Positions 46,617 to 55,920 of a stretch of DNA of 64,000 nt are shown here, piece after piece. How positions within the stretch are numbered: the first letter of the stretch is position 1; each line of letters starts with the position of its first letter. Below the pieces are notes generated by a model. The model searched no databases and was not told the DNA's origin. It saw only the letters and a program-made list of their open reading frames with translations. A program made the position numbers and the translations under genes. Source of the stretch: Oscillatoria sp. SIO1A7 (GTDB taxonomy: Bacteria > Cyanobacteriota > Cyanobacteriia > Cyanobacteriales > Laspinemataceae); assembly GCA_010672965.1 (NCBI GenBank), contig JAAHFN010000024.1, positions 131,635-195,634 on the forward strand, read 5' to 3'.

Positions 46617-46720
46617 GGAATTGGGCATTGGGAATTGGGCATTGGGCATTGGGCATTGGGAATTGGGAATTGGGCATTGGGCATTGGGCAACTTTCTTCC
46701 CCTCTTGGTAGTGGTCGGGG

Positions 46721-46898
46721 GTGGGTGGCATGGGTGCATTTAACTGCCCGATTTGGTTCTTTAGACGAAACCTTGACAGCAACTATAGAGCCTTTGCTAG
46801 AGTTGCCGCCTCAAGATTTGACTCGTTTAATGCTTGAATTGTCGAATTTAGAACGACAAGAGTTTTTGGCTCGCTTGGAAAGCAACCCAGAACAATAG
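46721..46898 (+). pseudogene. Possible remnant of a DUF4351-like C-terminus
   Basis: About 58 codons starting near GTG 46721. The sequence [37 protein letters not shown] resembles the C-terminal tail found on cyanobacterial Rpn/PD-(D/E)XK-type proteins (RFG..., then L..LGEALLDF). The rest of the gene is absent; upstream is tandem repeat DNA, so it is probably a truncated relic. Confidence 0.35.
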
Positions 46899-46990
46899 AC
46901 AAGAGTGCATAAATCCAAAAAGCCTGTCCCGAGCCGTTCGTTGAGCCCCCCTTTCAAAGCTTTCACTCGCGGGGTTGGGGGGATTTTTCG

Positions 46991-47112
46991 TGATATCAAA
47001 TCCGGTTAAACATTTACAATATTTGTAGGGGTTCCCCGGGAGCGCCCCGGTTGGTCTGGGGCGGCCGGGGCGCTCCCGGGGAACCCCTACGGTAATTAAT
47101 CGGATTTGATAT
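46991..47112. repeat. MITE-like element D
   Basis: Ends ATATCAAATCCGGTTAA and TTAATCGGATTTGATAT are inverted. Inside lies a near-perfect hairpin of GTAGGGGTTCCCCGGGAGCG with its complement around GGTCTGGGGCGG. A related hairpin with a different arm sequence but the same GGTCTGGGGCG centre lies at 63863-63939. Confidence 0.85.
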
Positions 47113-47256
47113 GAGTTATGCAAGAAGTCTAATAAGGCAAATCGGGCAACAAATATTGGACAACAGGCTATGAAATGCCTTGGGACTGCGATCGCTTCCT
47201 TCTCTCTTTAGCTGTTTTTGGTTGTGGGGGCTGTCGGGAGAGGTAGAGGTTTCTGG

Positions 47257-47368
47257 GCGAAGCATCCCATTACAGGGGTTACCGTTTTACGGCCGAGATT
47301 GTCTCGGGGATGCTGTCGCCCCTACGTTTCCTTCGTTCGACTTATTTGAGAAACTCTATAAGAGCGAT
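47257..47368. repeat. Element A, inverted copy
   Basis: GGGCGAAGCATCCC then GGGGATGCTGTCGCCCC then TTATTTGAGAAACTCTATA: element A in reverse orientation, ending near the DUF6745 gene stop. Confidence 0.8.
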
Positions 47369-47385
47369 CGCCCTTGTTTATCTAT

Positions 47386-48492
47386 CTAAGTTTGGATAGC
47401 AAATTCTTCTGGATCTAAGCCCCAGTTTACCCAGCGAATAGCCTCCCGAGCCGACTTGACTTCCGGCGGTACTCGCAGGGCGTGAACTTGGCCAGTGCTG
47501 GGGCAGATCATTTTTAACAAATAAATGGGATTGAGGAGATTAACGTCAATGCCGCGAATGCTTAAAAGACTGTATTCCCGCCAAGCGTCTAGCTCTTTTG
47601 CCCTCAACTCCTCGGAAATGCGATCGTAGCCAATTCCCTCGATTAGCACTCGGCGCAATTCGGCATTTTTTTCTTCCAGAAGCCACTGCACAGACCATTG
47701 CTCCGGAGACAGTCCCCCGTATTTTTCGGGCACAATAATGCCCTCATAGAAGTAAAACTTCCAGCCATCGGCATATTCCAGAGCTGGTTCTTCTATGCCA
47801 TGCAGGCGACCTTGGTCGTCCAAACTAACCCGATGCGGGCGATCGCAGATATAGCATTTATCTCGAAAAGCAAAAATCCAGCCACAAGAACTAACTACAT
47901 TCTGAAATGCCTCCCAAAGCTCGCGATCGACCTCCCCTTGCAAAACTTCAACACAGAAATCAAAATAACAGCCGCCTATTGTCCAGAAGTTAGCTGACAT
48001 ATAAGGAGAAAAAGCAGTTTCTATTGCTCCTACCACCTTATCGTCTGGACCGGATCCAAACTTATCCCATTGTTCTCTCAGAGTTCTCCAGATATGCTCG
48101 AACAGGGAGCGGAAGTTTCGCTCTCTATATATTTTGCTATAGAGCGGGCTCCCCAATTTTTTGCCCAGGCTATCTTCTACTTGGTTGTGCAGGGTCAACT
48201 GTAGTTTGCCCAGCATTTCCCAACCCAGGAGTTCCTTAAATAATTTTGGAGACCAAACCACTTCCCCGGTGAGGTAACTAGCAATCTCGTCCAAAGCCGC
48301 ACTCGGGCTGTCATAAAAAAGAATCTTTGGTTCTTCTGCACCGATCGCCGCATAAGCTGCTTTTACCGCTGCCGCTGCTCGTTCGCGGTCAATCGGTCCT
48401 TTTTTTAATTCTAGCGATCGCCACTTTTCCTGGTATGTAGAAATCAGGGCTTCTTCTTCGGGCGTCAGGAAGGCACTGTTTTGTTCTGTCAT
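47386..48492 (-). CDS. DUF6745 protein
   Basis: The 368-residue protein matches what I know as DUF6745, seen in cyanobacteria and actinomycetes. It starts with a helical region (LTPEEEALISTYQEKWRSLEL) followed by IDRERAAAAVKAAYAAIG and SPSAALDEIA, and ends with NPIYLLKMICPSTGQVHALRVPP. Function is unknown. In related genomes the domain often sits near leucine-rich or WD repeat genes. It is downstream of the 97-residue gene on the same strand, with a hairpin between them. Confidence 0.75.
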   Translation of the reverse strand: MTEQNSAFLTPEEEALISTYQEKWRSLELKKGPIDRERAAAAVKAAYAAIGAEEPKILFYDSPSAALDEIASYLTGEVVWSPKLFKELLGWEMLGKLQLTLHNQVEDSLGKKLGSPLYSKIYRERNFRSLFEHIWRTLREQWDKFGSGPDDKVVGAIETAFSPYMSANFWTIGGCYFDFCVEVLQGEVDRELWEAFQNVVSSCGWIFAFRDKCYICDRPHRVSLDDQGRLHGIEEPALEYADGWKFYFYEGIIVPEKYGGLSPEQWSVQWLLEEKNAELRRVLIEGIGYDRISEELRAKELDAWREYSLLSIRGIDVNLLNPIYLLKMICPSTGQVHALRVPPEVKSAREAIRWVNWGLDPEEFAIQT

Positions 48493-48583
48493 AGCTTCTC
48501 CTAAAAAATACTGGTGTTTCCACTCCTGAGTTCACCCACCCAATTATCTTTTTTGCCTATATTATTTTGACAAATAAGACTGG

Positions 48584-48615
48584 AAAAGAGGAGGGCGCGG
48601 ACGCTCTCCTCTTTT
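48584..48615. terminator. Hairpin between small gene and DUF6745 gene
   Basis: AAAAGAGGAGGGCG pairs imperfectly with CGCTCTCCTCTTTT, with T/A runs on both sides, in the 170-bp spacer. It may attenuate readthrough from the 97-residue gene into the DUF6745 gene. Confidence 0.55.
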
Positions 48616-48662
48616 TCGCTCTGTCCGAATCCAATAGTCTGGCTTGGGCTTAGCTAACTTAC

Positions 48663-48956
48663 CTAGTCAGCCACATACCGCCATCCTTCGGGCTCGTATT
48701 CTCGCTGAATCCGCACCATCCAGTTCCCTTGGGGAATGCCAATTTCCTTGTGTTCTTCATGGGTTAAAGTAGCCTGCTCTGAAAAAACGCGCAGATAGAG
48801 AGTGCCGTCTTTTTCATACAGCTCGGCTTCTCCAGAGCTAATCCGGTGAGAATGCCCGGTTACCTCCCCTTCCGCCAACGTCAGGTGAGAGAGCTGTTTG
48901 CCCTGAATATCCTGTACTTGTTGTAGAAGTACGTCACCTTGTCGCATTGGTTTCAT
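48663..48956 (-). CDS. Small conserved protein paired with DUF6745
   Basis: A 97-residue beta-rich protein: MRQGDVLLQQV, then LAEGEVTGHSHRI, LYLRVFSEQATLTHEEHKEI and WMVRIQREYEPEGW. The family commonly accompanies DUF6745 genes in cyanobacteria, and the conserved His-rich GHSHR/HEEH pattern could bind a metal. Function is unknown. ATG 48956 or ATG 48947 could start it. Confidence 0.72.
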   Translation of the reverse strand: MKPMRQGDVLLQQVQDIQGKQLSHLTLAEGEVTGHSHRISSGEAELYEKDGTLYLRVFSEQATLTHEEHKEIGIPQGNWMVRIQREYEPEGWRYVAD

Positions 48957-49721
48957 TGTTTTTGTCCTATAACTTATAATTAGATTGCTGGTATTGGGCC
49001 ATCGCCTTGCTTCAGCAATCGTTCATTCAAATTATTATACACCATTATACCTGTTTTTATGTCATTCGCTGATTTGTATTTTACTCCGACCAATTTAGCA
49101 ACACTCCCATCTAAAGATCGCAAGCCTCGCGATATACCATTACGCATTAAGGTTAGGGCAGTTGTAGGGGGCGAATGCCATATGCCCTCCTTGGGCAGGC
49201 TCCGCCTACGCCCCTACGAACAAGAATGTCTTAAGCCGTCTTTGTAATGCAATACTCAAAAAAACTTAAGCTTCCTTATCTGTTTAACTTTATAGATATA
49301 TTTTACTACGATAGCGCACCTGAAACCCAGATAGATGCTAATCTCCTGGCTTTCATCCTGTCCTAATGCTGATTATAGGATGTGAGTTAACTCACACCCT
49401 ATTGCGGCTATTTTTATTAAATAACGGCGATTCCTAAAAAAATCTCCCTTACCTCACCCTAGTAGTCGATCCAGAATTCATCTAGCGACTTACGACAATG
49501 GTAACGGGGAATGGAGTAATTGGCAACCCCTGTCCTCGACAAAACAAAGGATATTTAGGAAAACCTACCTAAGCACTTATAGCAGTCACTGCTCAGCAGT
49601 CAGCGGTCAGCTAAAAGCCAAGAGTATTACCTATGGAGCTTTGGCGAATATCCTAACCAAACATGCTATTGCTAGAAAACTCAGAACTCAAAACTCATAA
49701 CTGAAAACTTTCCCGAAACCC
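48957..49721. other. Long spacer upstream of ureE
   Basis: No credible gene. It contains an element C relative (about 49143-49245), an AGCAGTCACTGCTCAGCAGTC motif (49580-49605) shared with 51720-51765 and 55455-55500, and AAAACTCA units close to the ureE start. Confidence 0.6.
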
Positions 49722-50171
49722 ATGCTAGTTTTAACCCAACGCTTGCCTTTCTCGTCGGAATCTGTAAATACTGTCAGTTTAAAACTGGCGCTTACTGCAG
49801 AAGAGAGGGTTCGCAGCCGCTATCGCTGTTATGCAGAACAAGGGGAAGAAGTGGCCCTGCATCTGCCGAGAGGAACGGTATTGCGCGATCGCGATATCCT
49901 AAAGCCCGACAGCGGCTCGCCTCTAGTTCTGGTTGTCGCCAAACCAGAACCCGTTCTGGAAGTTAGCGCCAAAACACCTCTAGGCTTATTGCGCGCCGCC
50001 TATCATCTGGGCAATCGCCACGTCCCTCTAGAAATAGCTCCATCTTATCTACGTCTAGCTCCCGATCCTGTTTTAAAATCCATGTTGGAGAATTTAGGCG
50101 TTGAAGTCAGGGAAGAAATTTCCCCCTTTCAACCGGAACCGGGCGCTTACGGACATAGCCATGCTGATTAA
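49722..50171 (+). CDS. ureE: Urease accessory protein UreE
   Basis: The 149-residue nickel metallochaperone delivers Ni to the urease complex. The N-terminal peptide-binding domain has [12 protein letters not shown], and the C-terminal metal-binding domain has [13 protein letters not shown] with the conserved dimer His. The tail ends HSHAD, a short histidine stretch rather than a long poly-His. Its stop overlaps the ureF start by 11 bp, so ureE and ureF are translationally coupled. The structural genes ureABC and ureD are not in the window. Confidence 0.95.
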   Translation: MLVLTQRLPFSSESVNTVSLKLALTAEERVRSRYRCYAEQGEEVALHLPRGTVLRDRDILKPDSGSPLVLVVAKPEPVLEVSAKTPLGLLRAAYHLGNRHVPLEIAPSYLRLAPDPVLKSMLENLGVEVREEISPFQPEPGAYGHSHAD

Positions 50172-50868
50172 CGAGAATTTAGACAACAATCCTGCAGTGC
50201 TGCTATCCCTGCTACAGCTCGCCTCTCCAGGGTTGCCCCTAGGCGCATACAGCTACTCCGAAGGTTTAGAAACCCTGGTAGAAGCGGGACAAATTGACGA
50301 TAGAACAAAACTCGGCAACTGGCTAAGCGATTCCCTGCGCTTAGGAGCAATCCGCTTAGAAGCTGCACTGATGCTGCGGGGTCTGCGAGCAACTGGAGCG
50401 GAGGATTGGGATGTTTTGAGTTACTGGAATGCCTGGGCTTCAGCAGCAAAAGAGACTGAAGAACTGCGATCGCAAAGCTGGCAAATGGGCGGAGCATTGA
50501 CTCGCCTGCTGTTGGCGATGCAGCCGGAGGACAACTCGATAAAAGAAGCTGTCAGGGTTTGCGGCAATAATTGTAACTTGGCGATCGCCTTTGGCATAGC
50601 AGCAGCTTCTTGGCATATTCCCGCCGAAGCGGCAATCCTCGCTTATCTACAGACCTGGGCATCCAATCTTATCGGTGCCGGAGTCAAACTAATTCCTCTA
50701 GGACAAACCTCCGGCCAAAAACTTCTTTTTTCTCTCCAGCCGGTACTTACCGCGACTGCTGGGGAGATTCTCTGCTTGGCCGATAGCGACCTAGCTACTT
50801 GTAATTGGGGATTGTCCCTAGCAAGCATGAACCACGAAACCCTTTATAGTCGCTTATTTCGCAGTTAG
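50161..50868 (+). CDS. ureF: Urease accessory protein UreF
   Basis: A 235-residue all-helical accessory protein that with UreD/UreH and UreG gates nickel insertion. Family motifs include [21 protein letters not shown] near the start, the [21 protein letters not shown] region and the C-terminal [19 protein letters not shown] 50161 is chosen (MLINENL) because upstream sequence belongs to ureE; the overlap is 11 bp. Confidence 0.95.
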   Translation: MLINENLDNNPAVLLSLLQLASPGLPLGAYSYSEGLETLVEAGQIDDRTKLGNWLSDSLRLGAIRLEAALMLRGLRATGAEDWDVLSYWNAWASAAKETEELRSQSWQMGGALTRLLLAMQPEDNSIKEAVRVCGNNCNLAIAFGIAAASWHIPAEAAILAYLQTWASNLIGAGVKLIPLGQTSGQKLLFSLQPVLTATAGEILCLADSDLATCNWGLSLASMNHETLYSRLFRS

Positions 50869-50877
50869 CGCCCTAAT

Positions 50878-50932
50878 TCCGCTCTTCCGCTCTTCCGCTC
50901 TTCCGCTCTTCCGCTCTTCCGCTCTTCCCAAT
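50878..50932. repeat. 10-bp tandem repeat GCTCTTCCGC
   Basis: About five and a half units of CCGCTCTTCCG sit between ureF and ureG, separating two genes that usually abut. The pyrimidine-rich units resemble other short tandem repeats here. Confidence 0.85.
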
Positions 50933-50987
50933 CCCCAATTCCCAATTGATTGATTTAGCATAGTGCCGATGGTAGAGCCAAATTTCT

Positions 50988-51584
50988 ATGAGTGCTTTTC
51001 GAGTCGGAGTAGCAGGTCCGGTTGGTTCCGGCAAAACTGCTTTAGTCGATATCTTATGCAAGCGGATGCGGCAGCAATATGAGATTGCCGCAGTAACCAA
51101 TGATATCTATACCCAAGAAGACGCCCAGTTTTTGGTGCTATCAGGGGCCTTAGAGAGCGATCGCATCTTGGGAGTAGAGACCGGAGGCTGCCCTCACACC
51201 GCCATCCGGGAAGATGCTTCTATAAATTTTGCGGCGATCGAGCAGCTAGAACGCTCCTTTACAAATCTAGATTTAATCTTTATGGAAAGTGGCGGCGATA
51301 ATCTAGCCGCAACATTTAGTCCCGAATTAGTAGATTTAACGATTTACGCGATCGACGTTGCCGCTGGCGATAAAATTCCTCGCAAGGGGGGACCCGGCAT
51401 TACCAAATCAGACTTGCTGGTTATCAACAAAATCGACCTAGCCCCTTTTGTTGGCGCTGATTTGGGCGTTATGGAAAGAGACGCAAAAAAAATGCGAGGT
51501 TCTAAACCCTTTGTCTTTACCAACTTAAAAAGCCAGCAAGGGGTAGAACCGATAATCGAATTTATTGTGGGGAAGATGGTGTAG
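50988..51584 (+). CDS. ureG: Urease accessory protein UreG
   Basis: A 198-residue SIMIBI-class GTPase that powers Ni insertion into urease. P-loop [10 protein letters not shown] (about 10-19), the metal-binding Cys-Pro-His in [12 protein letters not shown], Walker B-like [12 protein letters not shown] and guanine motif NKID are all present. It lies 119 bp after ureF across a tandem repeat but stays in the same orientation. Confidence 0.97.
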   Translation: MSAFRVGVAGPVGSGKTALVDILCKRMRQQYEIAAVTNDIYTQEDAQFLVLSGALESDRILGVETGGCPHTAIREDASINFAAIEQLERSFTNLDLIFMESGGDNLAATFSPELVDLTIYAIDVAAGDKIPRKGGPGITKSDLLVINKIDLAPFVGADLGVMERDAKKMRGSKPFVFTNLKSQQGVEPIIEFIVGKMV

Positions 51585-52097
51585 GAAGAGGCAGGGTGAC
51601 AAGGGGACCCGCGTTTTGAGTTTGAAGTTTTGAGTTTTGAGTTAAAGGTCTTAATTTCAGGACTTACGCAGAGATCGTTTGCACTGTTACAGATTGCTTG
51701 CAAGCAATAGCAGGCATTATAGCAGTAAGCTATCAGCTATCACTGCTCAGCAGTCAGCTAAAGTCTTGCCATACGGACTCATGAGCGTTTTGTGACTGTC
51801 CTAAGCTGTCTTGGTAGTGCAATATAACCGACAAGAAAATGCAAGTCCTGAATGTCCTGAATTTAAAACTTAAAACTCAAAACTCAAAACTCACAAATTG
51901 TAAAGCGCCAGACAACCTATAGGTGGAGGTCCAGCGCTTTACGGATATATGTAGATTTTGATAGCTAGGGTCTTTATAAAGGTTGACCCCATATGAACTA
52001 TTTATAAGCCTAACAGCATTTTAGGTTAGTGGCAACTTTCTTAATGATCTCTTTATATTTCCTTTATTGACGATCGTTAACGATTGGTAAAGTTTTA
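51585..52097. repeat. Repeat spacer
   Basis: Contains GAGTTTTGAGTT units (51612-51645), the TATAGCAGTAAGCTATCAGC / CAGTCAGCTAAAG element (51718-51830) shared with 55452-55570, AAAACTC units (51858-51895), and a GTAAAGCGC hairpin (51900-51941). No gene. Confidence 0.7.
51900..51941. other. Hairpin with palindromic loop
   Basis: GTAAAGCGC (51900-51908) pairs with GCGCTTTAC (51933-51941). Inside, CCAGACAACCTATAGGTGG can pair further around ACCTATAGGT. It lies in a gene-free stretch and could be a terminator or small RNA. Confidence 0.4.
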
Positions 52098-52610
52098 TTA
52101 ATGTAAACTGGCCCCTAGAATTTGAGAGAGCCAAACTTCAAAGGAGCGCAATCGATAGATTCCCGAACCCTGATTTGGGTCCACCATTGGTTCGACTAAG
52201 ATTGTAAACATCCCGAGCCGATTGCCAGCTAGAACGTCAGTCAAAAGGCGATCGCCGACCATTCCTATTCTTTCTACTGGCAACTGCATTGCTTGAACTG
52301 CCTGGTTTAGCTTGCGTCGGGAGGGTTTGGCAGCACCGGAGATATAGGGCAAGTCCAAGGACTCGGCGATCGCAGCTATGCGACTTTCTATCAAGTTGTT
52401 GCTGACCAGAGATAGGGTAGCTATCTGTTTAATATTCGCCACCCATTGCTGGATATCCTGAGAAACCCGATTTTCTTTGAGCGGTACGAGAGTTTCATCC
52501 ACATCCAATACCAACCCCTGAAGCTCGTATTTCTCTAGGGTTTCCCTTGTCAAGTTTAAAATCGAGCCCCCTAAAAATAGATCCGGCTCTAAGAGTCTGC
52601 TAAAAGGCAT
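52098..52610 (-). CDS. YqeG family HAD phosphatase
   Basis: The 170-residue HAD-IIIA hydrolase has motif I VLDVDETLVPL (the two Asp nucleophile/acid residues), motif II SNN after LSLV, and motif III AAKPSRRKLNQAV with VGDRLLTDVLAGNRLG. Cyanobacterial YqeG-type proteins resemble plant mitochondrial PTPMT-independent PGP phosphatase (GEP4), so phosphatidylglycerol-phosphate phosphatase is a reasonable but unproven role. Confidence 0.92.
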   Translation of the reverse strand: MPFSRLLEPDLFLGGSILNLTRETLEKYELQGLVLDVDETLVPLKENRVSQDIQQWVANIKQIATLSLVSNNLIESRIAAIAESLDLPYISGAAKPSRRKLNQAVQAMQLPVERIGMVGDRLLTDVLAGNRLGMFTILVEPMVDPNQGSGIYRLRSFEVWLSQILGASLH

Positions 52611-53052
52611 ATGCTTGTTGGTAATTTGTAACTAATAAAGTGAAAAATTATGGACTTTCAGTTTATCCTAAGCTACCAACTATGAATGCTCGAAGAAACG
52701 AGACGGCAAAAAATAAACAATTTTTTGCCGTCAATAGGAACTTTTTGATTGTTTGGATAAATCTGGGAGTAGCTCTGGCACAGTTGCAGATAACATATTC
52801 CTTTGCGTAAGCTACACCCTACACAAGCGGGTTTGGAACCGCATAAAAGTGTGGGGCCGCCTAACGAAAATTCATGCTTTTTTACGCGGAGCGCAAGCTG
52901 TCGCCGGAAAGTCCTACAGGGACCGAGGATTCGGTTTCTAGAGCTAACGATACCGCTCTTGTCACGATCTTGGCGTGAAAAAGCCTCAAAATCAACACCC
53001 TACCTTACACTCGACACCCCCCCACACCCCACACCCGGCTTATGTAGGCCGC
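52611..53052. other. Spacer without gene
   Basis: Nothing convincing apart from CACCCCACACCC-type units near 53020-53035 and an AAAATTTTTTGCCG stretch near 52710. The region between 52800 and 52980 contains GCGTAAGC-like pieces but no intact repeat or frame. Confidence 0.5.
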
Positions 53053-54168
53053 TCATCGATTGTCAATCTCGTTACGAACTCGCTCAACGGCAGCTTCATG
53101 TTCTGCTAGAGTGCTACTAAAAATGTGAGTGCCATCATAACGTGCGACAAAATAGAGGTATTCGGTAATTTCTGGAGAAAGGGTCGCCGCCAAGCTTTTT
53201 ACTCCAGGAGCGCTAATGGGAGTGGGAGGCAGACCTAGATTTATATAAGTGTTATAGGGGTTGGGGGTACTTACTTGATCCCAGGTTAGGGGGTTTTCGG
53301 GAGTCTGGGTAATGCCCAAACCATATTCAACGGTCGGATCTGCACCGAGAGTTATGTCTTCTTGTAAGCGCCGGGTGAAAACGCCAGCAATCAGCCCCCG
53401 TTCCGAATCAACAACTGATTCTTCTTCCACGATGCTCGCTAGAGTCACCCACTCTAGAATAGTCATATCTGTTTCGTCCTTGACTTCTTGGTATAGGGGT
53501 AGAGCAAGTTTTTGGAATTGCAGCAGCATTTGGTTAACTATTGCCTCTGGAGTAATATTATCGGCGATCGCCTGATAAGTATCCGGGTATAAAAAACCTT
53601 CTAGATGAGGCAAGTTAGCAGGCAGCCAGGGATATTTTTCCCTAGGAATTTTCTTAGTAGCTTCTAGAAAATCTTTAGCAGTGAAAAAATCTTGGGATTC
53701 AAAATAAGCAGCCATTTGCTTTATCGTCCATCCTTCGGGTATGGTGAAACCGACTTTTATGACGTCCCCCTGCCAAATTTTGCTAGCGATCGCCGTCATA
53801 TCTTCCTTAGGAAATATCTCATAACTGCCCGCCTGAAAACCTCCATTGCTATCCCACAGAGCTTGCCAGCGGCTCCACATTTTCCAAGCCACCGGGGAAC
53901 GAATCAATCCTTTTTCTTTCAGATCGGCACCTATATACTGACCGGGCGTTCCCGGCTCTATATTAATCGTCGTCGGCATTTTTTCCTCGTCCGCATCGCC
54001 TTCAAAAAATGCTGGCTGGGGCGGAGAAATTACCCACTTCCACCAAGCCCAGCATTGCCAACCGCCAATTCCTAACATTGCCAATACGACAGCCAGAGCT
54101 ACCAGCCATCTAGAACGTTTTCGCAAGCTTTTCATCTTGGTTTTGCCTTTTGCCTCGATACCAAACAT
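53053..54168 (-). CDS. mltG: Endolytic transglycosylase MltG
   Basis: A 371-residue membrane-anchored lytic transglycosylase that cuts nascent peptidoglycan strands and limits their length. One N-terminal transmembrane helix (about residues 22-40), then the YceG domain: LKEKGLIRSP, FTIPEGWTIKQMA, and the catalytic region ASIVEEESVVDSERGLIAGVFTRRL with the key Glu. ATG 54135 (MKSLRKRSRW) is a possible later start. It starts 14 bp after the DUF3727 gene and closes the ruvX-DUF3727-mltG operon, an order conserved in cyanobacteria. Confidence 0.95.
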   Translation of the reverse strand: MFGIEAKGKTKMKSLRKRSRWLVALAVVLAMLGIGGWQCWAWWKWVISPPQPAFFEGDADEEKMPTTINIEPGTPGQYIGADLKEKGLIRSPVAWKMWSRWQALWDSNGGFQAGSYEIFPKEDMTAIASKIWQGDVIKVGFTIPEGWTIKQMAAYFESQDFFTAKDFLEATKKIPREKYPWLPANLPHLEGFLYPDTYQAIADNITPEAIVNQMLLQFQKLALPLYQEVKDETDMTILEWVTLASIVEEESVVDSERGLIAGVFTRRLQEDITLGADPTVEYGLGITQTPENPLTWDQVSTPNPYNTYINLGLPPTPISAPGVKSLAATLSPEITEYLYFVARYDGTHIFSSTLAEHEAAVERVRNEIDNR

Positions 54169-54182
54169 ATTTTTAAAAGCGA

Positions 54183-54782
54183 CTATATTTCATCAAATAT
54201 CTGGTTTTCTATTATTTCCTCTAAACTAGGTAGCATTGGTTCTAGCGCGCTTTCTTCTTCTGCTGACAGTAACTCTGCCTCGCCCTCCTTGTTTTGTCGA
54301 GCAACGATAAATAGAGGATCTAAAGGTGCGTAAATCGAGTATTCTTGTTCTTCTTTATAAAAAGTCGCTAGCCACTGGAGTTCTTCATAATCATCCTCCT
54401 CCCTTAATTCTCCTAATTGCTGGTATTCTTCTGGAGGTTCGTCTTCAGCAATATCTGGCAGTTCGCCGCTAGCAGTAAGGGTAAGTGCCGTGCGATTGAG
54501 GGTCAGATTCTGTTCTTCTAGAACCGCTTTAGCCAGAGGAAAAATTTCATCAATTTCTGGCGCTTCATTGTCGATAGTAACCAGCTCCTCCTCATCCCCC
54601 GACTCTCGCCATGCAAAAAGTTCCACGGGCAAGTCAACGGGAAGCAGCACAACATACTTTTTAGCTTCTGCTTCAAAGTAATGCTCGATGTAACAAGGAA
54701 GCGATCGCCCGAATTTGTCTTTCAAGGTACAAATCTCAGGACTTTGTGATTCTTTTTCTGGCAGAGATTGCGATTGTGACAT
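54183..54782 (-). CDS. DUF3727 protein
   Basis: A 199-residue acidic protein with two similar halves: a beta-rich CTLKDKFGRSLPCYIEHYFEAEAKKYVVLLPVDLPVELFAWR and a second WLATFYKEEQEYSIYAPLDPLFIVAR. This is the DUF3727 architecture of cyanobacteria and plastids; its function is unknown. ATG 54782 (MSQSQSLPEK) is the start; the longer frame to 54947 is translation through GGGTGTGG repeats. It lies between ruvX and mltG. Confidence 0.88.
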   Translation of the reverse strand: MSQSQSLPEKESQSPEICTLKDKFGRSLPCYIEHYFEAEAKKYVVLLPVDLPVELFAWRESGDEEELVTIDNEAPEIDEIFPLAKAVLEEQNLTLNRTALTLTASGELPDIAEDEPPEEYQQLGELREEDDYEELQWLATFYKEEQEYSIYAPLDPLFIVARQNKEGEAELLSAEEESALEPMLPSLEEIIENQIFDEI

Positions 54783-54809
54783 AAGAAATCCAAAAGTTAA
54801 CTGTGTGCC

Positions 54810-54955
54810 GGTAGGGAGTGTGAGGAGTGTGGGAAGGGTGGGGAGTGTGGGGAGTGTGGGAAGGGTGGGAGGTGTGGGAAGGGTGGGAGGTGTGGGAAGG
54901 ACTGCTGAAAAATTTCCCCCTCTTCCCCCTCTTCCCCCTCTCCCCACACACTCCC
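54810..54955. repeat. GTGTGGGGA / GGTGGGA tandem tract
   Basis: About 12 units of GGAGGTGTGGGAAGGGT followed by CCCCTCTTCC units separate ruvX from the DUF3727 gene. Confidence 0.8.
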
Positions 54956-54959
54956 CACA

Positions 54960-55391
54960 CTACACCCCGCCCCGTCTTAGATCCAGCCATTGCTGCAAAA
55001 TAAGGGCCGCTGCTTTCCTATCTACAAGTGCTTTATTGCGCGAGGGAGAAATATTTTCTGCTTTAAGCAGTTCCTTTGCCTGAAAGGAAGTCAGGCGTTC
55101 GTCCACATACTCTACAGGTAGATCGAGAGCATTGGCAATATTTTTGGCCCATTTTTGTACCTGTCGAGCCTGAAAACCCAAAGTACCATTCATGGAATAA
55201 GGCAAACCAACAACCAGGATTTGTACCTCTCGCTCTCTAACTAGATAGCGCAATTCCTCCAACACCCATTCCAGAGATTTGCACTCTATGGTCAGTAGGC
55301 CAGTAGCTATTAGACCCAGACCATCGCAGCCTGCTACGCCGATCCGCTTTCTGCCAATATCCAAACCTAGCGCTGATATTCTATCGCTCAT
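54960..55391 (-). CDS. ruvX: Holliday junction resolvase RuvX/YqgF
   Basis: The 143-residue RNase H-fold nuclease acts in recombination or rRNA processing. Motifs: LGLDIGRKRIGVA (first Asp), VVGLPYSMNGTLGFQARQVQKWA, YVDERLTSFQAKE, and DRKAAALILQQWL at the end. It is the first gene of the ruvX-DUF3727-mltG operon. Confidence 0.95.
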   Translation of the reverse strand: MSDRISALGLDIGRKRIGVAGCDGLGLIATGLLTIECKSLEWVLEELRYLVREREVQILVVGLPYSMNGTLGFQARQVQKWAKNIANALDLPVEYVDERLTSFQAKELLKAENISPSRNKALVDRKAAALILQQWLDLRRGGV

Positions 55392-55920
55392 TGTTTGTAG
55401 TTTGCCTTATTCTTATTCGCCTTTTATTTTTTATGTCGGCTTTTGCGCTCATATAGCAGTAAGCTATTAGCTGTCACTGCTCAGCAGTCAGCTAAAGTCC
55501 TGACATACGCACAAATGAGCGTTTTGATTCCTGTCAAACATCTTAATCGGTAGTGCTACAATATCAAATTCGGTGGGCGACCCATACAAAAAATAAATGT
55601 TAATCGTTCCGTAAGACAGGCGTCCCGTTTGTCCATATACCAGCTAGGGACTCTCGTATCGCTTGTCCTACGGAAGACTGGATCTGCTGGAGCTGTTTTT
55701 ATAGGGGGCGATCGCGGATTCTATCTAAAATGCGATGGACAACCATTAAATTAAAATGGGGCAATTAGCTTTGGGGAGTATTTCAATTTAGCCTGCTACC
55801 GCAGAGCGCGATCGCTCTTGGCAAACCGCTGACTTTTCAAAGGGCTTGTTCTCGGGGCTACTGTATTATAAGCCTGCACTATTAAGCCTGAAATCATGTT
55901 GATAAAAGTCAAATGCTCCC
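55392..55920. repeat. Repeat spacer
   Basis: Contains the ATAGCAGTAAGCTATTAGCTG element (55452-55570), a CCGTAAGACAGGCGTCCC palindrome family member (55604-55676), and HIP1 sites. No gene. Confidence 0.65.

Larger units (their letters stand above)
46617..47385. repeat. Repeat spacer with gene remnant
   Basis: Contains GGGCATTGGGAATTGG units (46616-46690), a small remnant frame (46721-46898), an element with ATATCAAATCCG ends (46991-47112), and an inverted copy of element A (47257-47368). Confidence 0.8.

Noticed and set aside
49059..49247. 62-codon frame upstream of ureE
   Set aside because: It crosses a palindromic element and shows no protein features.
54783..54947. N-terminal extension of the DUF3727 gene
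   Set aside because: The extra residues are PTLPTPPT-type translations of GGGTGTGG repeats and do not fit the family start.
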